Positions 26,744-35,493 of a stretch of 64,000 bases of DNA are shown one piece after another. This DNA is from Actinoplanes sichuanensis (GTDB lineage Bacteria; Actinomycetota; Actinomycetes; Mycobacteriales; Micromonosporaceae): assembly GCF_033097365.1 (NCBI RefSeq), contig NZ_AP028461.1:4464001-4528000 (forward strand), written 5' to 3'. The stretch's first letter is position 1. Each line of letters starts with the position of its first letter. A program made the translations under genes and the position numbers. Under the pieces are notes generated by a model. That model was not told the origin of the DNA. It was given only the letters and a program-made list of their open reading frames with translations, and did not search any database.

Positions 26744-27385
26744 TCAGTGCGGATGCTCGCCCAACAGGCGAGTGGCCAGCACCGCCGCCTGGGTCCGGCG
26801 TTCGAGGCCCAATTTCGCCAGGAGACTGGAGACGTAGTTCTTGACCGTCTTCTCGGCCAGGAACATTCGGCCGGCGATCTCACGGTTGGTGAGGCCTTCC
26901 GCAACCAGTTCGAGGATCTTGCGTTCCTGATCGGTCAGCCCGGCCAGTTCGCGGGGTTGCTCGACACCGTTGCGGATACGTTCGAGCACGCGCTGAGTGA
27001 CCGCCGGGTCCAACAGTGACTGCCCTGCGGCGACTCGGCGCACCGCGTCGACCAGGTCGTGGCCTCGAATCTGCTTGAGGACGTAGCCGGATGCCCCGGC
27101 CATGATCGCCGCGAAAAGCGCTTCGTCATCCTCGTACGAGGTGAGGATCAGGCCTTTGATCGATGAATCCACGGCTCGAACGTCGCGGCACACGTCGATG
27201 CCGCTGCCGTCGGGCAACCGGCCGTCCAGGACGGCGACATCGGGCCGCAGCGCGGGGATCCGTCGGGTCGCCTCCTGAGCCGATCCGGACTCGCCGACCA
27301 CTTCGATGTCGCCGCCGGCCTGCAGCAGATCGACAAGACCGCGACGGACCACCTCGTGGTCGTCAAGCAGATACACGCGAATCAT
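26744..27385 (-). CDS. devR: DevR/DosR-like NarL-family response regulator
   Basis: The 213-residue protein has a receiver domain (residues 1-120) with DDH at 8-10 and phosphoacceptor Asp54 in [12 protein letters not shown]. Its LuxR-type DNA-binding domain contains [21 protein letters not shown] and [15 protein letters not shown]. These helix-turn-helix residues are almost those of M. tuberculosis DevR ([20 protein letters not shown]), so the same type of operator is expected. That fits the recurring GGGnCnnnnGGCCC sites. The partner kinase is probably the GAF protein at 36700, encoded 9 kb away rather than adjacent. Confidence 0.88.
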   Translation of the reverse strand: MIRVYLLDDHEVVRRGLVDLLQAGGDIEVVGESGSAQEATRRIPALRPDVAVLDGRLPDGSGIDVCRDVRAVDSSIKGLILTSYEDDEALFAAIMAGASGYVLKQIRGHDLVDAVRRVAAGQSLLDPAVTQRVLERIRNGVEQPRELAGLTDQERKILELVAEGLTNREIAGRMFLAEKTVKNYVSSLLAKLGLERRTQAAVLATRLLGEHPH

Positions 27386-27641
27386 GGGATGTTCCTACCC
27401 TCCGGGGACAGCTGCCGCAAAGCCTGAAGCCATACCGATCACTTTCGCTCGTACCGCTACTGCGACATGGTCTCGCCGCAGACGCGTGTCCGAAGCCGAG
27501 CGCCGTGACGGGGCGCCGCAGACATGGGCGTCGCCGCTGAAAGGGGGGGAACGCCTCCGGATCGCCGCCCCGACCGACCCCGGCATCGGACACACGTTGG
27601 TGAGCAGTCGCCTGTCCGTAGCCGATCCCACCCCGTAGTGA

Positions 27642-27950
27642 ACCACGGCTTCGTCGGCCAATGCGGTGGCAATTTATTACCTTGACCCACCCGACGACGC
27701 TTCGGCGTCATCGACGGACGACATCCGCCTTGCTGTGCCTGTAGCAGAACTGCTGGAGCCCGGACTACCGAAGAGAGGCGCTGCATTGTGGTGAAGGTGC
27801 AGAACCGCGTGGTCCTATTGCGGGGTGAAATCCCGTCTGTACAGGTGATTCGACCGGCCGACAAGATCGTCTGGAAGACGCCCGGTGTAGCCGACCTGTC
27901 GAATCAGCTGGTCGTTCAGCCTCCACGTGATGGGCCGCGCCCTGGCCCTC
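27642..27950 (+). pseudogene. BON-domain remnant with frameshift
   Basis: One frame gives DDIRLAVPVAELLEPGLP up to about 27785. The next frame continues VVKVQNRVVLLRGEIPSV and then IVWKTPGVADLSNQLVV to about 27920, which matches the turn-and-GV pattern of a BON domain. A one-base shift near 27785 separates the halves. Similar domains end the CBS-BON proteins, so this may be the tail of a lost copy. The rest of 27386-28052 shows nothing else I can support. Confidence 0.45.
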
Positions 27951-28052
27951 TGGAACGACGAGGTCTGCCTCACTGTTTTGACCAGTCCCGAAACGCCGTC
28001 CGATTGGACCCGAACCACGCCGCGAGAGCGGTAGAACACGCCAGGCGCAGCT

Positions 28053-28724
28053 CTATTCCCGGCTCGCCCCTTCGACGCGGGCGATGTCCAACTCGAGCCG
28101 GACGGTGCTCTCGCCCGGTGACGTGGTGCGTTCGACCCGTTCTTTGATGCCGAGCAGCATCCGCCTTTCCATGATCAGGCTGCCCGGTTCCATCACGAAC
28201 CGGGTGGCCATTCTGTTCGCCCACGAGGCCGCGGGCGCTGCGATGCGGTTGCGGCTGATCAGGCGTGTCCCCAGGCCGTCGGGGCTCAGGTGGAAGGTCC
28301 AGACCCAGTTGCCGTCCTCGGAGCGGAAGCTCAGGGTCGTTGCGGGCCGGAAGATCGCGACGCGGACGCCGGGCCCGTCCGGCCCCAACGGCAGTACGTC
28401 TCCGACTGCCAGCTGCTGGAACTGCGGCACGATCTGGTCGGCGCTGTGCATGTCGAGGCCGAAGAGGTTCTCGATCCAGTCGTAGGTGTAGGCGCCACCG
28501 CGGCCGCTGCCCATCTGCACCAGCCACGGCCACACCGCTGTCGGCGGAGCGTCGATCGTGATGGCCCGGGTCGACTGCAGGGCTGGTTCGGCGAGCAGTT
28601 CGTCGCCGGGCAGCGAGCCGGCCGCTTCTTCAGAGGTGGCGCCCCACGTCAGGTACCACCGGCGGGCGGGCGGCGAGTACGCTGCGGCCGCCACGCCGGC
28701 GGCGATGATCCACGGGAGTCTCAT
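28053..28724 (-). CDS. SRPBCC/START-like domain protein with N-terminal membrane anchor
   Basis: The 223-residue protein starts MRLPWIIAAGVAAAAYSPPARRW, a short hydrophobic anchor. A START-like fold follows: ITIDAPPTAVWPWLVQMGSGRGGAYTYDWIENL is the typical opening, here split over helices, and FRSEDGNWVWTFHLSP the core strands. Such domains bind hydrophobic ligands. Its ATG overlaps the stop of the dehydrogenase pseudogene (ATGA), showing the two once formed a coupled pair. Confidence 0.7.
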   Translation of the reverse strand: MRLPWIIAAGVAAAAYSPPARRWYLTWGATSEEAAGSLPGDELLAEPALQSTRAITIDAPPTAVWPWLVQMGSGRGGAYTYDWIENLFGLDMHSADQIVPQFQQLAVGDVLPLGPDGPGVRVAIFRPATTLSFRSEDGNWVWTFHLSPDGLGTRLISRNRIAAPAASWANRMATRFVMEPGSLIMERRMLLGIKERVERTTSPGESTVRLELDIARVEGASRE

Positions 28725-29712
28725 CGCGACAGCACCACTTTGAGTGCCCCGGTGTGGATGGGGCCGGCGAAGACGTCGTAGGCCTCGGCGAAGTCGTCGA
28801 GAGTGAACCGGCGGGTGACCATGTGCCCGAGGTCCAGTTGTCCGGCGACGAGCATGCCGAGCAGTTTTGGTGTGGAGTAGGTGTCGACCAGGCCGGTGGT
28901 GATGGTGATGTTGCGGATCCACAGGTCCTCCAGGTGCAGGACGGCCGGCTTGCCGTGGACGCCGATGTTGGCGATGTTCCCGCCGGCGCGCACGAGGGTG
29001 GTGCACAGTTCGAAGGTCTGCGGTGTGCCGACGGCTTCCATGACCACGTCGGTGCCGGCCAGCACGGCGGTGTCGGCGCCGAACATCTTCGCCGCCTGCA
29101 GCCGGCTGTCGGCTTTGTCGATCACGACGATGTGGGCGGGTGAGTAGAGCCTTGCGGTGACGACAGCGGCGAGCCCGATCGGGCCGGCGCCGACCACGAC
29201 GACGGTGTCGCCGGGCCGGACCCGGCCGTTGAGCACGCCGACCTCGTAGGAGGTGGGCAGGATGTCGGCGAGCAGCACGGCCGCCTCATCGGTGACCGGG
29301 TCGGGGAGTTGTAGGTGGACAGGTCAGCGAACGGGATCCGGGCATACTCGGCCTGTACCCCGTCGACCGTATGGCCGAGAATCCAGCCGCCTCCGCCGAG
29401 ACATTGTCCGTAGCTGCCCTCACGGCAGAATCGGCAGATGCCGCACGCCGAGATGCACGACGCCAGCACCCGGTCGCCGGCGGCCAGGCCGGTCACGCCA
29501 CTGCCGGTCTCGACGACGGTGCCGACCGCTTCGTGACCGAGGACCCGACCGGGCGTCACCTCAGGCACGTCCCCGCCCAGGATGTGCAGGTCGGTACCGC
29601 AAATCGTGACGGCATCGACCCGAATCACCGCGTCACGTGGCTCCTGGACGACCGGATCGGGGATTTCCGTCCAGGTTCTGACCCCCGGTCCGCCGCATAC
29701 CAGTCCCTTCAT
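28721..29712 (-). pseudogene. Zinc-dependent alcohol dehydrogenase, frameshifted
   Basis: The first frame (from ATG 29712) encodes the zinc-binding half: TICGTDLHILGGDVPEVTPG, GHEAVG, and structural cysteines ISACGICRFCREGSYGQC. After ADLSTYNSP near 29305 the frame is lost. The adjacent frame resumes with VLLADILPTSYEVGVLNG, the NAD-binding VVVVGAGPIGLAAV and the end GALKVVLS. Adding one base restores it. About 20 residues are also missing before DVVMEAVG. The enzyme would interconvert alcohols and aldehydes with NAD(H). Sequencing error is possible for the shift but not for the internal gap. Confidence 0.75.
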
Positions 29713-29774
29713 GGTGCCTTTCCTTACGTAAATGGCTCCAGTTCCACCCTTGTCCGCTCGCCCGCGATCCGGCA

Positions 29775-29788
29775 GGGGCGTTCGGCCC
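29775..29788 (+). promoter_or_regulatory. DevR/DosR-like box before ppdk
   Basis: GGGGCGTTCGGCCC lies 75-88 bases upstream of the dikinase start and about 63 bases from the divergent dehydrogenase pseudogene start, so it could have served both. Confidence 0.5.
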
Positions 29789-29828
29789 TACTCGGCGGGG
29801 CGATCGCAGGTCTACCAACAAGAGAAAA

Positions 29829-29874
29829 GGACTGACCGCGAGCCAACGAGGGCGAGGATCGGATGTCCAGGTAC
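29829..29874. repeat. 46-bp repeat: acg end to ppdk start, copy B
   Basis: This is the match to 20283-20328 (42 of 46 identical). The stretch includes GGACTGA, equal to the last codon and stop of the acg-type gene, yet no nitroreductase precedes it here. The repeat therefore brought a fragment of acg along with the ppdk leader. Confidence 0.75.
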
Positions 29875-32523
29875 GTGTACGACTTCATCGACGGCGGCAA
29901 GGATCTCAAGGACCTGCTCGGCGGCAAGGGCGCCAACCTCGCCGAGATGACCCGGATGGGCCTGCCCGTGCCACCCGGCTTCACCATCAGCACCGAGGCG
30001 TGCCGCGAATACCTGCGTACCGGGTCGATGCCGACCGGTCTGCTCGACGAGATCGAACAGCATCTGCGGATGGTCGAGGAGAAGACGGGAAAGCCGCTCG
30101 GGGATGCGCACGATCCGCTGCTGCTGTCGGTGCGCTCCGGTGGGAAGTTCTCGATGCCCGGCATGATGGAGACGATCCTCGACATCGGACTGCGTGACGC
30201 GAATGTCGCCGCGCTCGCCCGGCACAGTGGCGACGAGCGGTTCGCGTGGGATTCGTACCGGCGGCTGATCCAGATGTTCGGCAAGACCGTCTTCGACGTT
30301 CCCGGCGACGAGTTCGAGACGGAATTGGCCGCGGCTCGCGAGGGTGCGGGTGTGCGGTCAGACGCCGACCTGACCGCTGCACAGTTGCAGGACGTGGTCG
30401 GCGCGTACAAGAAGGTCTTCCACGCTCACACCGGGCGAGACTTCCCGCAAGCGCCGCACGAGCAGTTGCTCCTGGCCATCGCGTCGGTCTTCGAGTCCTG
30501 GAACGCCGAGCGGGCGGTGCTCTACCGGCAGCAGGAACGAATTCCGCAGGATCTGGGCACGGCGGTGAACGTGATGGCGATGGTGTTCGGCAACCGCGGT
30601 GAGGACTCCGGAACCGGGGTGGCGTTCACCCGTGACCCGGCCACCGGGCGGCGCGGCGTCTACGGCGACTACCTGCGCAACGCGCAGGGTGAGGATGTCG
30701 TGGCCGGGATCCGCAACACGATGAGCCTGGACGACCTGGCCACGATCGACCCGGCAGCGCACCGCCACCTTTTGTCGATCATGGAGAGGCTGGAGGAACG
30801 CTATCGCGATCTGTGTGACATCGAGTTCACGATCGAGAACGGGAAACTGTGGATGCTGCAGACCCGGGTCGGTAAGCGCACGCCGGCTGCCGCGTTCGTG
30901 ATCGCCGGGCAACTCGTCGACGAAGGCACCATCACTCTCGACGAGGCGCTGCAGCGGGTCACCGGCGAACAGCTCGCCCACCTGATGTTCCCGAGCTTCG
31001 ACACCGCGGCCGCCCCGGCGCCGCTGGCAACCGGAGTCCCGGCTTCACCGGGCGCGGCGGTGGGCGCGGTCGTCTTCGACTCCGCCGCGGCGGCCGCCGC
31101 GACCGAGCCGGTCATCCTGGTGCGCCGTGAGACCAACCCCGACGACCTGCCCGGCATGATCGCCGCGCAGGGCATCCTGACCAGCCGCGGCGGGAAGACC
31201 TCCCATGCCGCGGTGGTCGCTCGCGGCATGGGTAAGACCTGCGTCTGCGGCGCCGAAGACCTCGAGATCGGGCCGGACTCCTTCACCGTGCGCGGACAGG
31301 TGATCCGCGCCGGCGACGTCATCTCCGTCGACGGCACCACCGGCCACATCTTCGCCGGATCCGTGCCGGTACGGCCCTCCCCCGTCGTGCGCTACTTCGA
31401 GGGCGAGCTGACCCCCATGGGCGACCCGCTGCTCTCCGCCGTTCAGCGGCTCCTGGCCCACGCCGATCACATTTCGCGTCTCGGCGTGCACGCCAACGCC
31501 GACACCGGGATCGACGCCGAACGGGCACGCCGGTTCGGCGCCACCGGGGTGGGCCTCTGCCGCACCGAACACATGTTCCTCGGCGACCGCCGGGTACTGG
31601 TCGAACGGCTGATCCTCGCCGACGGCGACGCCGAGCGCGAGGCCGCCCTGGCGGACCTGCTGCCATTGCAGCGAGCCGACTTCGCCGAACTGTTCACCGC
31701 GATGGACGGCCTGCCCGTGACGATCAGGCTGATCGACCCGCCACTGCACGAGTTCCTACCCCCACTGGAGGAACTGACCGCCCGCGTCGCCCGCGCCGAG
31801 GCGCTCGGCGAGGACCCGGGCAGCGACAGCGCCCTGCTGACGGCTGTGCGCCGCATGCACGAGGCCAACCCGATGCTCGGACTGCGCGGCGTACGTCTCG
31901 GCCTGGTCGTCCCCGGCCTGTTCGCGATGCAGGTCCGGGCCATCGCGGAGGCCGCCGCGGCGCGGGTCGCCGCCGGCGGCGACCCGCGGCCGGAGATCAT
32001 GATCCCGCTGGTCGGTGCGGTTCAGGAACTGGCGACAGTACGGGCGGAAGCCGAGTCCGTGCTCGCCACGGTGACCGGTGCGCCACCGATCCGGATCGGC
32101 ACCATGATCGAGGTCCCGCGCGCTGCCCTCACCGCCGGCGAGATCGCCGACCACGCCGACTTCTTCTCCTTCGGCACCAACGACCTCACCCAGATGACGT
32201 GGGGATTCTCCCGCGACGATGTCGAAGGCGCGTTCTTCGGCCGCTACCTGGAACTGGGCATCTTCGCCGCCTCACCGTTCGAGACCCTCGACACCGGCGG
32301 CGTCGGCGAACTCGTCCGCATCGCCGTCGAGCGCGGCCGGGCCGCCCATCCCGGCCTGGTCACCGGAGTCTGCGGAGAACACGGCGGCGATCCCGCCTCG
32401 ATCCGCTTCTTCCACCACGCCGGCCTCGACTACGTCTCCTGCTCCCCGTTCCGCGTCCCGATCGCCCGCCTCGAAGCCGGCCGGGCCGCCACCACCGTGG
32501 CCAGCGCCTCGGACAGCAGATAG
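29863..32523 (+). CDS. ppdK: Pyruvate, phosphate dikinase
   Basis: The 886-residue enzyme interconverts pyruvate, ATP and phosphate with phosphoenolpyruvate, AMP and pyrophosphate. The N-terminal ATP-grasp domain starts YVYDFIDGGKDLKDLLGGKG. The phosphohistidine domain has SRGGKTSHAAVVARGMGKTC with His448. The C-terminal PEP-binding barrel ends VCGEHGGDP and includes the catalytic cysteine. Length is normal for bacterial PPDK. In a hypoxic island it would allow pyrophosphate-linked ATP saving or gluconeogenic flow together with the GAPDH isozymes. A DevR-like box lies upstream. Confidence 0.93.
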   Translation: MSRYVYDFIDGGKDLKDLLGGKGANLAEMTRMGLPVPPGFTISTEACREYLRTGSMPTGLLDEIEQHLRMVEEKTGKPLGDAHDPLLLSVRSGGKFSMPGMMETILDIGLRDANVAALARHSGDERFAWDSYRRLIQMFGKTVFDVPGDEFETELAAAREGAGVRSDADLTAAQLQDVVGAYKKVFHAHTGRDFPQAPHEQLLLAIASVFESWNAERAVLYRQQERIPQDLGTAVNVMAMVFGNRGEDSGTGVAFTRDPATGRRGVYGDYLRNAQGEDVVAGIRNTMSLDDLATIDPAAHRHLLSIMERLEERYRDLCDIEFTIENGKLWMLQTRVGKRTPAAAFVIAGQLVDEGTITLDEALQRVTGEQLAHLMFPSFDTAAAPAPLATGVPASPGAAVGAVVFDSAAAAAATEPVILVRRETNPDDLPGMIAAQGILTSRGGKTSHAAVVARGMGKTCVCGAEDLEIGPDSFTVRGQVIRAGDVISVDGTTGHIFAGSVPVRPSPVVRYFEGELTPMGDPLLSAVQRLLAHADHISRLGVHANADTGIDAERARRFGATGVGLCRTEHMFLGDRRVLVERLILADGDAEREAALADLLPLQRADFAELFTAMDGLPVTIRLIDPPLHEFLPPLEELTARVARAEALGEDPGSDSALLTAVRRMHEANPMLGLRGVRLGLVVPGLFAMQVRAIAEAAAARVAAGGDPRPEIMIPLVGAVQELATVRAEAESVLATVTGAPPIRIGTMIEVPRAALTAGEIADHADFFSFGTNDLTQMTWGFSRDDVEGAFFGRYLELGIFAASPFETLDTGGVGELVRIAVERGRAAHPGLVTGVCGEHGGDPASIRFFHHAGLDYVSCSPFRVPIARLEAGRAATTVASASDSR

Positions 32524-32532
32524 GCCACCGCC

Positions 32533-32877
32533 ATGACCACCTACCTCGACCGGCGATCCGATCTGGTCACCGTGCGCGCCGGACGACGAGAGATCGGGGT
32601 GTACGCCGTCGGCGCCGATCGAACCACGTTCGTACCGGCCGTCGATGTCACCGCCATCGTGCTCGCCTCGCTGGCGACCGCCGCCCTGACCGCGACGGCA
32701 GTGGCCGTCGCGGTCGCCGTGCGCAGGCAACCGGCAGTCGGCGCCGTCACCATGGGCCCTGGCGGGTGGGTCAGCGTCAAACGCAGTTCCTGCCCGCCGC
32801 TGCGGGCCGCGCCATCGCAGCCGCGGCCGTGGTGGGCGCACGCCTTACGGGCACACCGCCTGGTCGTCCAGCGGTGA
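32533..32877 (+). CDS. Small membrane protein downstream of ppdk
   Basis: The 114-residue product has a polar start (TTYLDRRSDLVTVRAGRRE), one long Ala/Val-rich membrane helix (about 39-67), the motif VTMGPGGWVSVK and a basic tail ending HRLVVQR. It begins 9 bases after the ppdk stop and its stop overlaps the GTG of the next gene. It is thus the middle of a three-gene transcript. I recognise no named family. Confidence 0.6.
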   Translation: MTTYLDRRSDLVTVRAGRREIGVYAVGADRTTFVPAVDVTAIVLASLATAALTATAVAVAVAVRRQPAVGAVTMGPGGWVSVKRSSCPPLRAAPSQPRPWWAHALRAHRLVVQR

Positions 32878-33629
32878 CCACGAATGCCGGGCTGCCTGTC
32901 GCACTACGGACGTCGTTGCTTCATCGCATGATGATCGTCCGGGAACTCGCCGGAGGATGCCGCGCGGCCGACGTGTTTCGTGACCGTCGTCTGCCGTCGA
33001 TCGTGGAGTACAACGCCGAAGCTGCTGTCGTCGGCATCGCCGAAGCGCTCGGTCCACTCGACACGTTGACGGCGTCAGCGGGGCCGCCGCCGGCAGGGGG
33101 GCTTTCCCAACCGGGACGCGAATCCCGGTCGGCGCCGCTGACCATCTGGCTGAATGAGCAGGCAAGCCAGGACATACGGCAGTGTCTGTCGGCGCTGTTC
33201 GTTGTCCTGCACGACTCGCCTTCTCCCGAGGCTGAGGACGTCGCCGTCGACGGTGGGGACGTCGAGGCAGTGCTGGTGGCCGCCCGTCACGCCGCATACC
33301 TGGCCCGCGGGCACGTAACGCAGCTGTTGCATCTGCTCAACGACGGTCCGCAGGGCCCACGCGATCCCATCGCCGCGCTGTCGGGCAGGTTGCTGCGGGA
33401 CCGTCAACTGGATCACAACGCCCTGGGCGCGATCAGCCGGGATGCTCGGCGTGTCGCGGCGGGTTTGTCAGCAACGGGTCTCCGACCGACCACCGGTCGC
33501 GGCGGCACACCGGTACCCCACGAGCTGCGGGCCGGTGCGCCGTTCCTGCAGGACTTCGCCGGGTACGTCCGCCAACTCACCCCGGCTGCATCGCTCGTGT
33601 CCGGCATCACCGATCCGGTACGTCGTTGA
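32874..33629 (+). CDS. Uncharacterised protein, paralogue of 8659-9390
   Basis: The 251-residue protein starts at GTG 32874, overlapping the preceding stop (GTGA). Shared features with the 8659 product are LLHRM near the start, EALGPLDTLTASAGPPPAGG, DGGDVEAVLVAARHAAYLA and DPIAALSGRLLRDRQLDHNA. It lacks the Cys/His tail of that copy and instead ends with a hydrophilic region. The family appears restricted to this kind of island as far as I can tell. Soluble and mostly helical is the best prediction. Confidence 0.6.
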   Translation: MTTNAGLPVALRTSLLHRMMIVRELAGGCRAADVFRDRRLPSIVEYNAEAAVVGIAEALGPLDTLTASAGPPPAGGLSQPGRESRSAPLTIWLNEQASQDIRQCLSALFVVLHDSPSPEAEDVAVDGGDVEAVLVAARHAAYLARGHVTQLLHLLNDGPQGPRDPIAALSGRLLRDRQLDHNALGAISRDARRVAAGLSATGLRPTTGRGGTPVPHELRAGAPFLQDFAGYVRQLTPAASLVSGITDPVRR

Positions 33630-33644
33630 TCAGTCCTCCGCCTT

Positions 33645-33691
33645 CGACCGATCGGCCCCCACCCGCCAGCACGGGTGGGGCCGATCGGTCG
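33645..33691. terminator. Bidirectional hairpin terminator
   Basis: CGACCGATCGGCCCC at 33645-33659 pairs with GGGGCCGATCGGTCG at 33677-33691; the stem extends inward through CACCC/GGGTG with a one-base bulge. It lies between the convergent stops of the genes ending at 33629 and 33707. Confidence 0.75.
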
Positions 33692-33706
33692 CGGAAGATC
33701 TCCGGG

Positions 33707-34726
33707 TCAGGTGTGGGCGGCGAACTGACGGGTCAGGTCGACGAGGCGGCTGGTGTAGCCCCACTCGTTGTCATACCAGCCGAACACCTTGGCCAGCCGA
33801 CCGTGTGCCTGGGTGAGACGGGAGTCGAAGACGCAGGAGGCCGGATCGCCGATGATGTCGGCCGACACGATCGGCGCCTCGGTGTAGCGGATGATGCCGT
33901 GCATAGCCCGGCCCGGTGCCGAGGCGTCCGCGACGGCATCGTTGATCTGTTCCGCGGTCGTCTCGGTGGCGAGCATCAGCGTCAGGTCGCTGATCGAGCC
34001 GTCGACGACGGGAACCCTCAGCGCGACACCGTCGAGACGCCCGGCCAGCTCGGGCAGCACCAGACCGACCGCCTTGGCCGCGCCGGTGCTGGTCGGGATG
34101 ATGTTGACCGCGGCGGCGCGGGCACGGCGCGGGTCCTTGTGCGGGGTGTCCAGGATGTTCTGGTCGTTGGTGTAGGCGTGCACGGTGGTCAGGTAGCCCT
34201 GCTCGACACCGAACGCGCGATGCAGGACGGCGAGCAGCGGCGCCACACAGTTGGTGGTGCATGAGGCCGCGGACACGATCTGATGCCGGACCGGGTCGTA
34301 GGTGCCGGCGTTGACCCCGGGTACCAGGGTCGCGTCGACGCCCTTACCGGGTGCGGAGATCAGCACGCGGGAGGCGCCCGCCTTCAGGTGCAGGGCGGCG
34401 TCGTCGCGGGTCCGGAGTTTGCCGGTCGCCTCGATCACCAGGTCGACGTCGAGGTCTCCCCAGGGGAGGGTGTCCGGTGTCCGGCGGGAGTAGACGGGGA
34501 TGCTGTGTCGGCCGACGGCCAGCACATCGTCGTTGTGGCCGACCTCGGCGTCGAGGCGGCCGAACGTGGAGTCGTATTCCAGCAGGTGAGCGAGGGTCGA
34601 GGTGTCGTACAGGTCGTTGATCGCGACCACCTGAAGTTGCTGACCGGCCGGATCCTCGGACACCAGGCGGCGCAGGAAGTTCCGGCCGATCCGGCCGAAC
34701 CCGTTGATGGCAACACGGTAAGTCAT
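33707..34726 (-). CDS. gap: Glyceraldehyde-3-phosphate dehydrogenase, copy 2
   Basis: This 339-residue enzyme has Rossmann start INGFGRIGRNFLRR and catalytic SAASCTTNC with Cys156, exactly the position in copy 1. The two paralogues are alike along their whole length, including the unusual LPWGDLDVDLVIEATGK region. GGAGG precedes the ATG. Two DevR-like boxes lie in the divergent promoter region (34783, 34823). Unlike copy 1 it is followed by a terminator rather than CBS and usp genes. Confidence 0.92.
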   Translation of the reverse strand: MTYRVAINGFGRIGRNFLRRLVSEDPAGQQLQVVAINDLYDTSTLAHLLEYDSTFGRLDAEVGHNDDVLAVGRHSIPVYSRRTPDTLPWGDLDVDLVIEATGKLRTRDDAALHLKAGASRVLISAPGKGVDATLVPGVNAGTYDPVRHQIVSAASCTTNCVAPLLAVLHRAFGVEQGYLTTVHAYTNDQNILDTPHKDPRRARAAAVNIIPTSTGAAKAVGLVLPELAGRLDGVALRVPVVDGSISDLTLMLATETTAEQINDAVADASAPGRAMHGIIRYTEAPIVSADIIGDPASCVFDSRLTQAHGRLAKVFGWYDNEWGYTSRLVDLTRQFAAHT

Positions 34727-34782
34727 CGTTCCTCCAACCTTTCGTCACCGTCAGCCTCGCCCCAACGGCCTGACACAGGCCA

Positions 34783-34796
34783 GGGCCCAATGGCCC
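34783..34796 (-). promoter_or_regulatory. DevR/DosR-like box before gapdh copy 2
   Basis: GGGCCCAATGGCCC lies 57-70 bases upstream of the gapdh start. It is paired with a second site at 34823, giving centres about 40 bases apart. Confidence 0.5.
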
Positions 34797-34822
34797 CTCA
34801 GCCCGGTTTCCGCGACAGTCAA

Positions 34823-34836
34823 GGGGCCGTTGGCCC
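34823..34836. promoter_or_regulatory. Second DevR/DosR-like box, gapdh2 / ABC remnant
   Basis: GGGGCCGTTGGCCC, followed by a further C that completes a symmetric 15-mer, lies between the gapdh copy 2 start and the ABC remnant at 34934. It could serve either direction. Confidence 0.5.
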
Positions 34837-34933
34837 CTGACCGGGGCCGGATGACGAGTGGACACTCGACAGTGGCTTTGTGCATGCGACGGGTTCGGGC
34901 CCCGACTCGGCCGGTGCCGCTGGGAGGTCAGCG

Positions 34934-35445
34934 ATGGATGCCATCACGGTCACCGATCTGGTCCGCGGCTACGGGACAAGGTGCCCGCGCTGCTGGTCAC
35001 CCTGGTCCTTGGGATCGCCTGTCTGGCAGCTCTCGGACTGGCCCTGACCTCGCCGACACGTACCGTGCTCGCCGCGCAGACCCTGACCCAGGGAATCCTC
35101 ATCCCGCTCGCTTTCATCTCCGACGTCTTCATCGTCGGTGCCGCGCTCCCCGCACGGCTGGCCGTGATCGGCTCGCTGCTGCCTCTCAAACATTTCGCCC
35201 AGCCCGCGGCGGAGACCTTCCAGCCCGGTCCCGGCGCGGGCTTCTCCCCCGGCCATCTCGCCGTCCTGGCGGTGTGGACGGTCGTGGGAACGGTGATCGC
35301 CGTCCAACGGTTCAGCTGGAGCCCACGCAGGACGACCGGACTGCCCTCCTCAGCCGGGACCACCGCGCCCGGGCCGGTGGCGGCCGTGTCCGCGCCGCGG
35401 GTGACCGGCCCGGTGCTGGTACGTGCGCAGCGACCCGACTCCTGA
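34934..35445 (+). pseudogene. ABC transporter remnant with large internal deletion
   Basis: The first 13 codons (MDAITVTDLVRGY) match the start of the ATP-binding gene at 5374. At about 34973 the sequence jumps, out of frame, into the permease at DKVPALLVTLVLGIACLAALG, corresponding to position about 6685 of the intact system. It then follows that permease through ISDVFIVGAALP and LPLKHFAQ to the end of its first half. About 1.7 kb of the intact arrangement is missing. Upstream lie two DevR-like boxes, so the lost transporter was probably in the regulon. Confidence 0.75.
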
Positions 35446-35493
35446 TCGACGCGGGCCGGAGGCACGGACGTGGCATTCAGGAAGCGCCGGATC

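Noticed and set aside
27386..27641. Search for a second gene or promoter box upstream of the DevR-like regulator
   Set aside because: No coding match and no box of the island type was found; autoregulation cannot be argued from the sequence.
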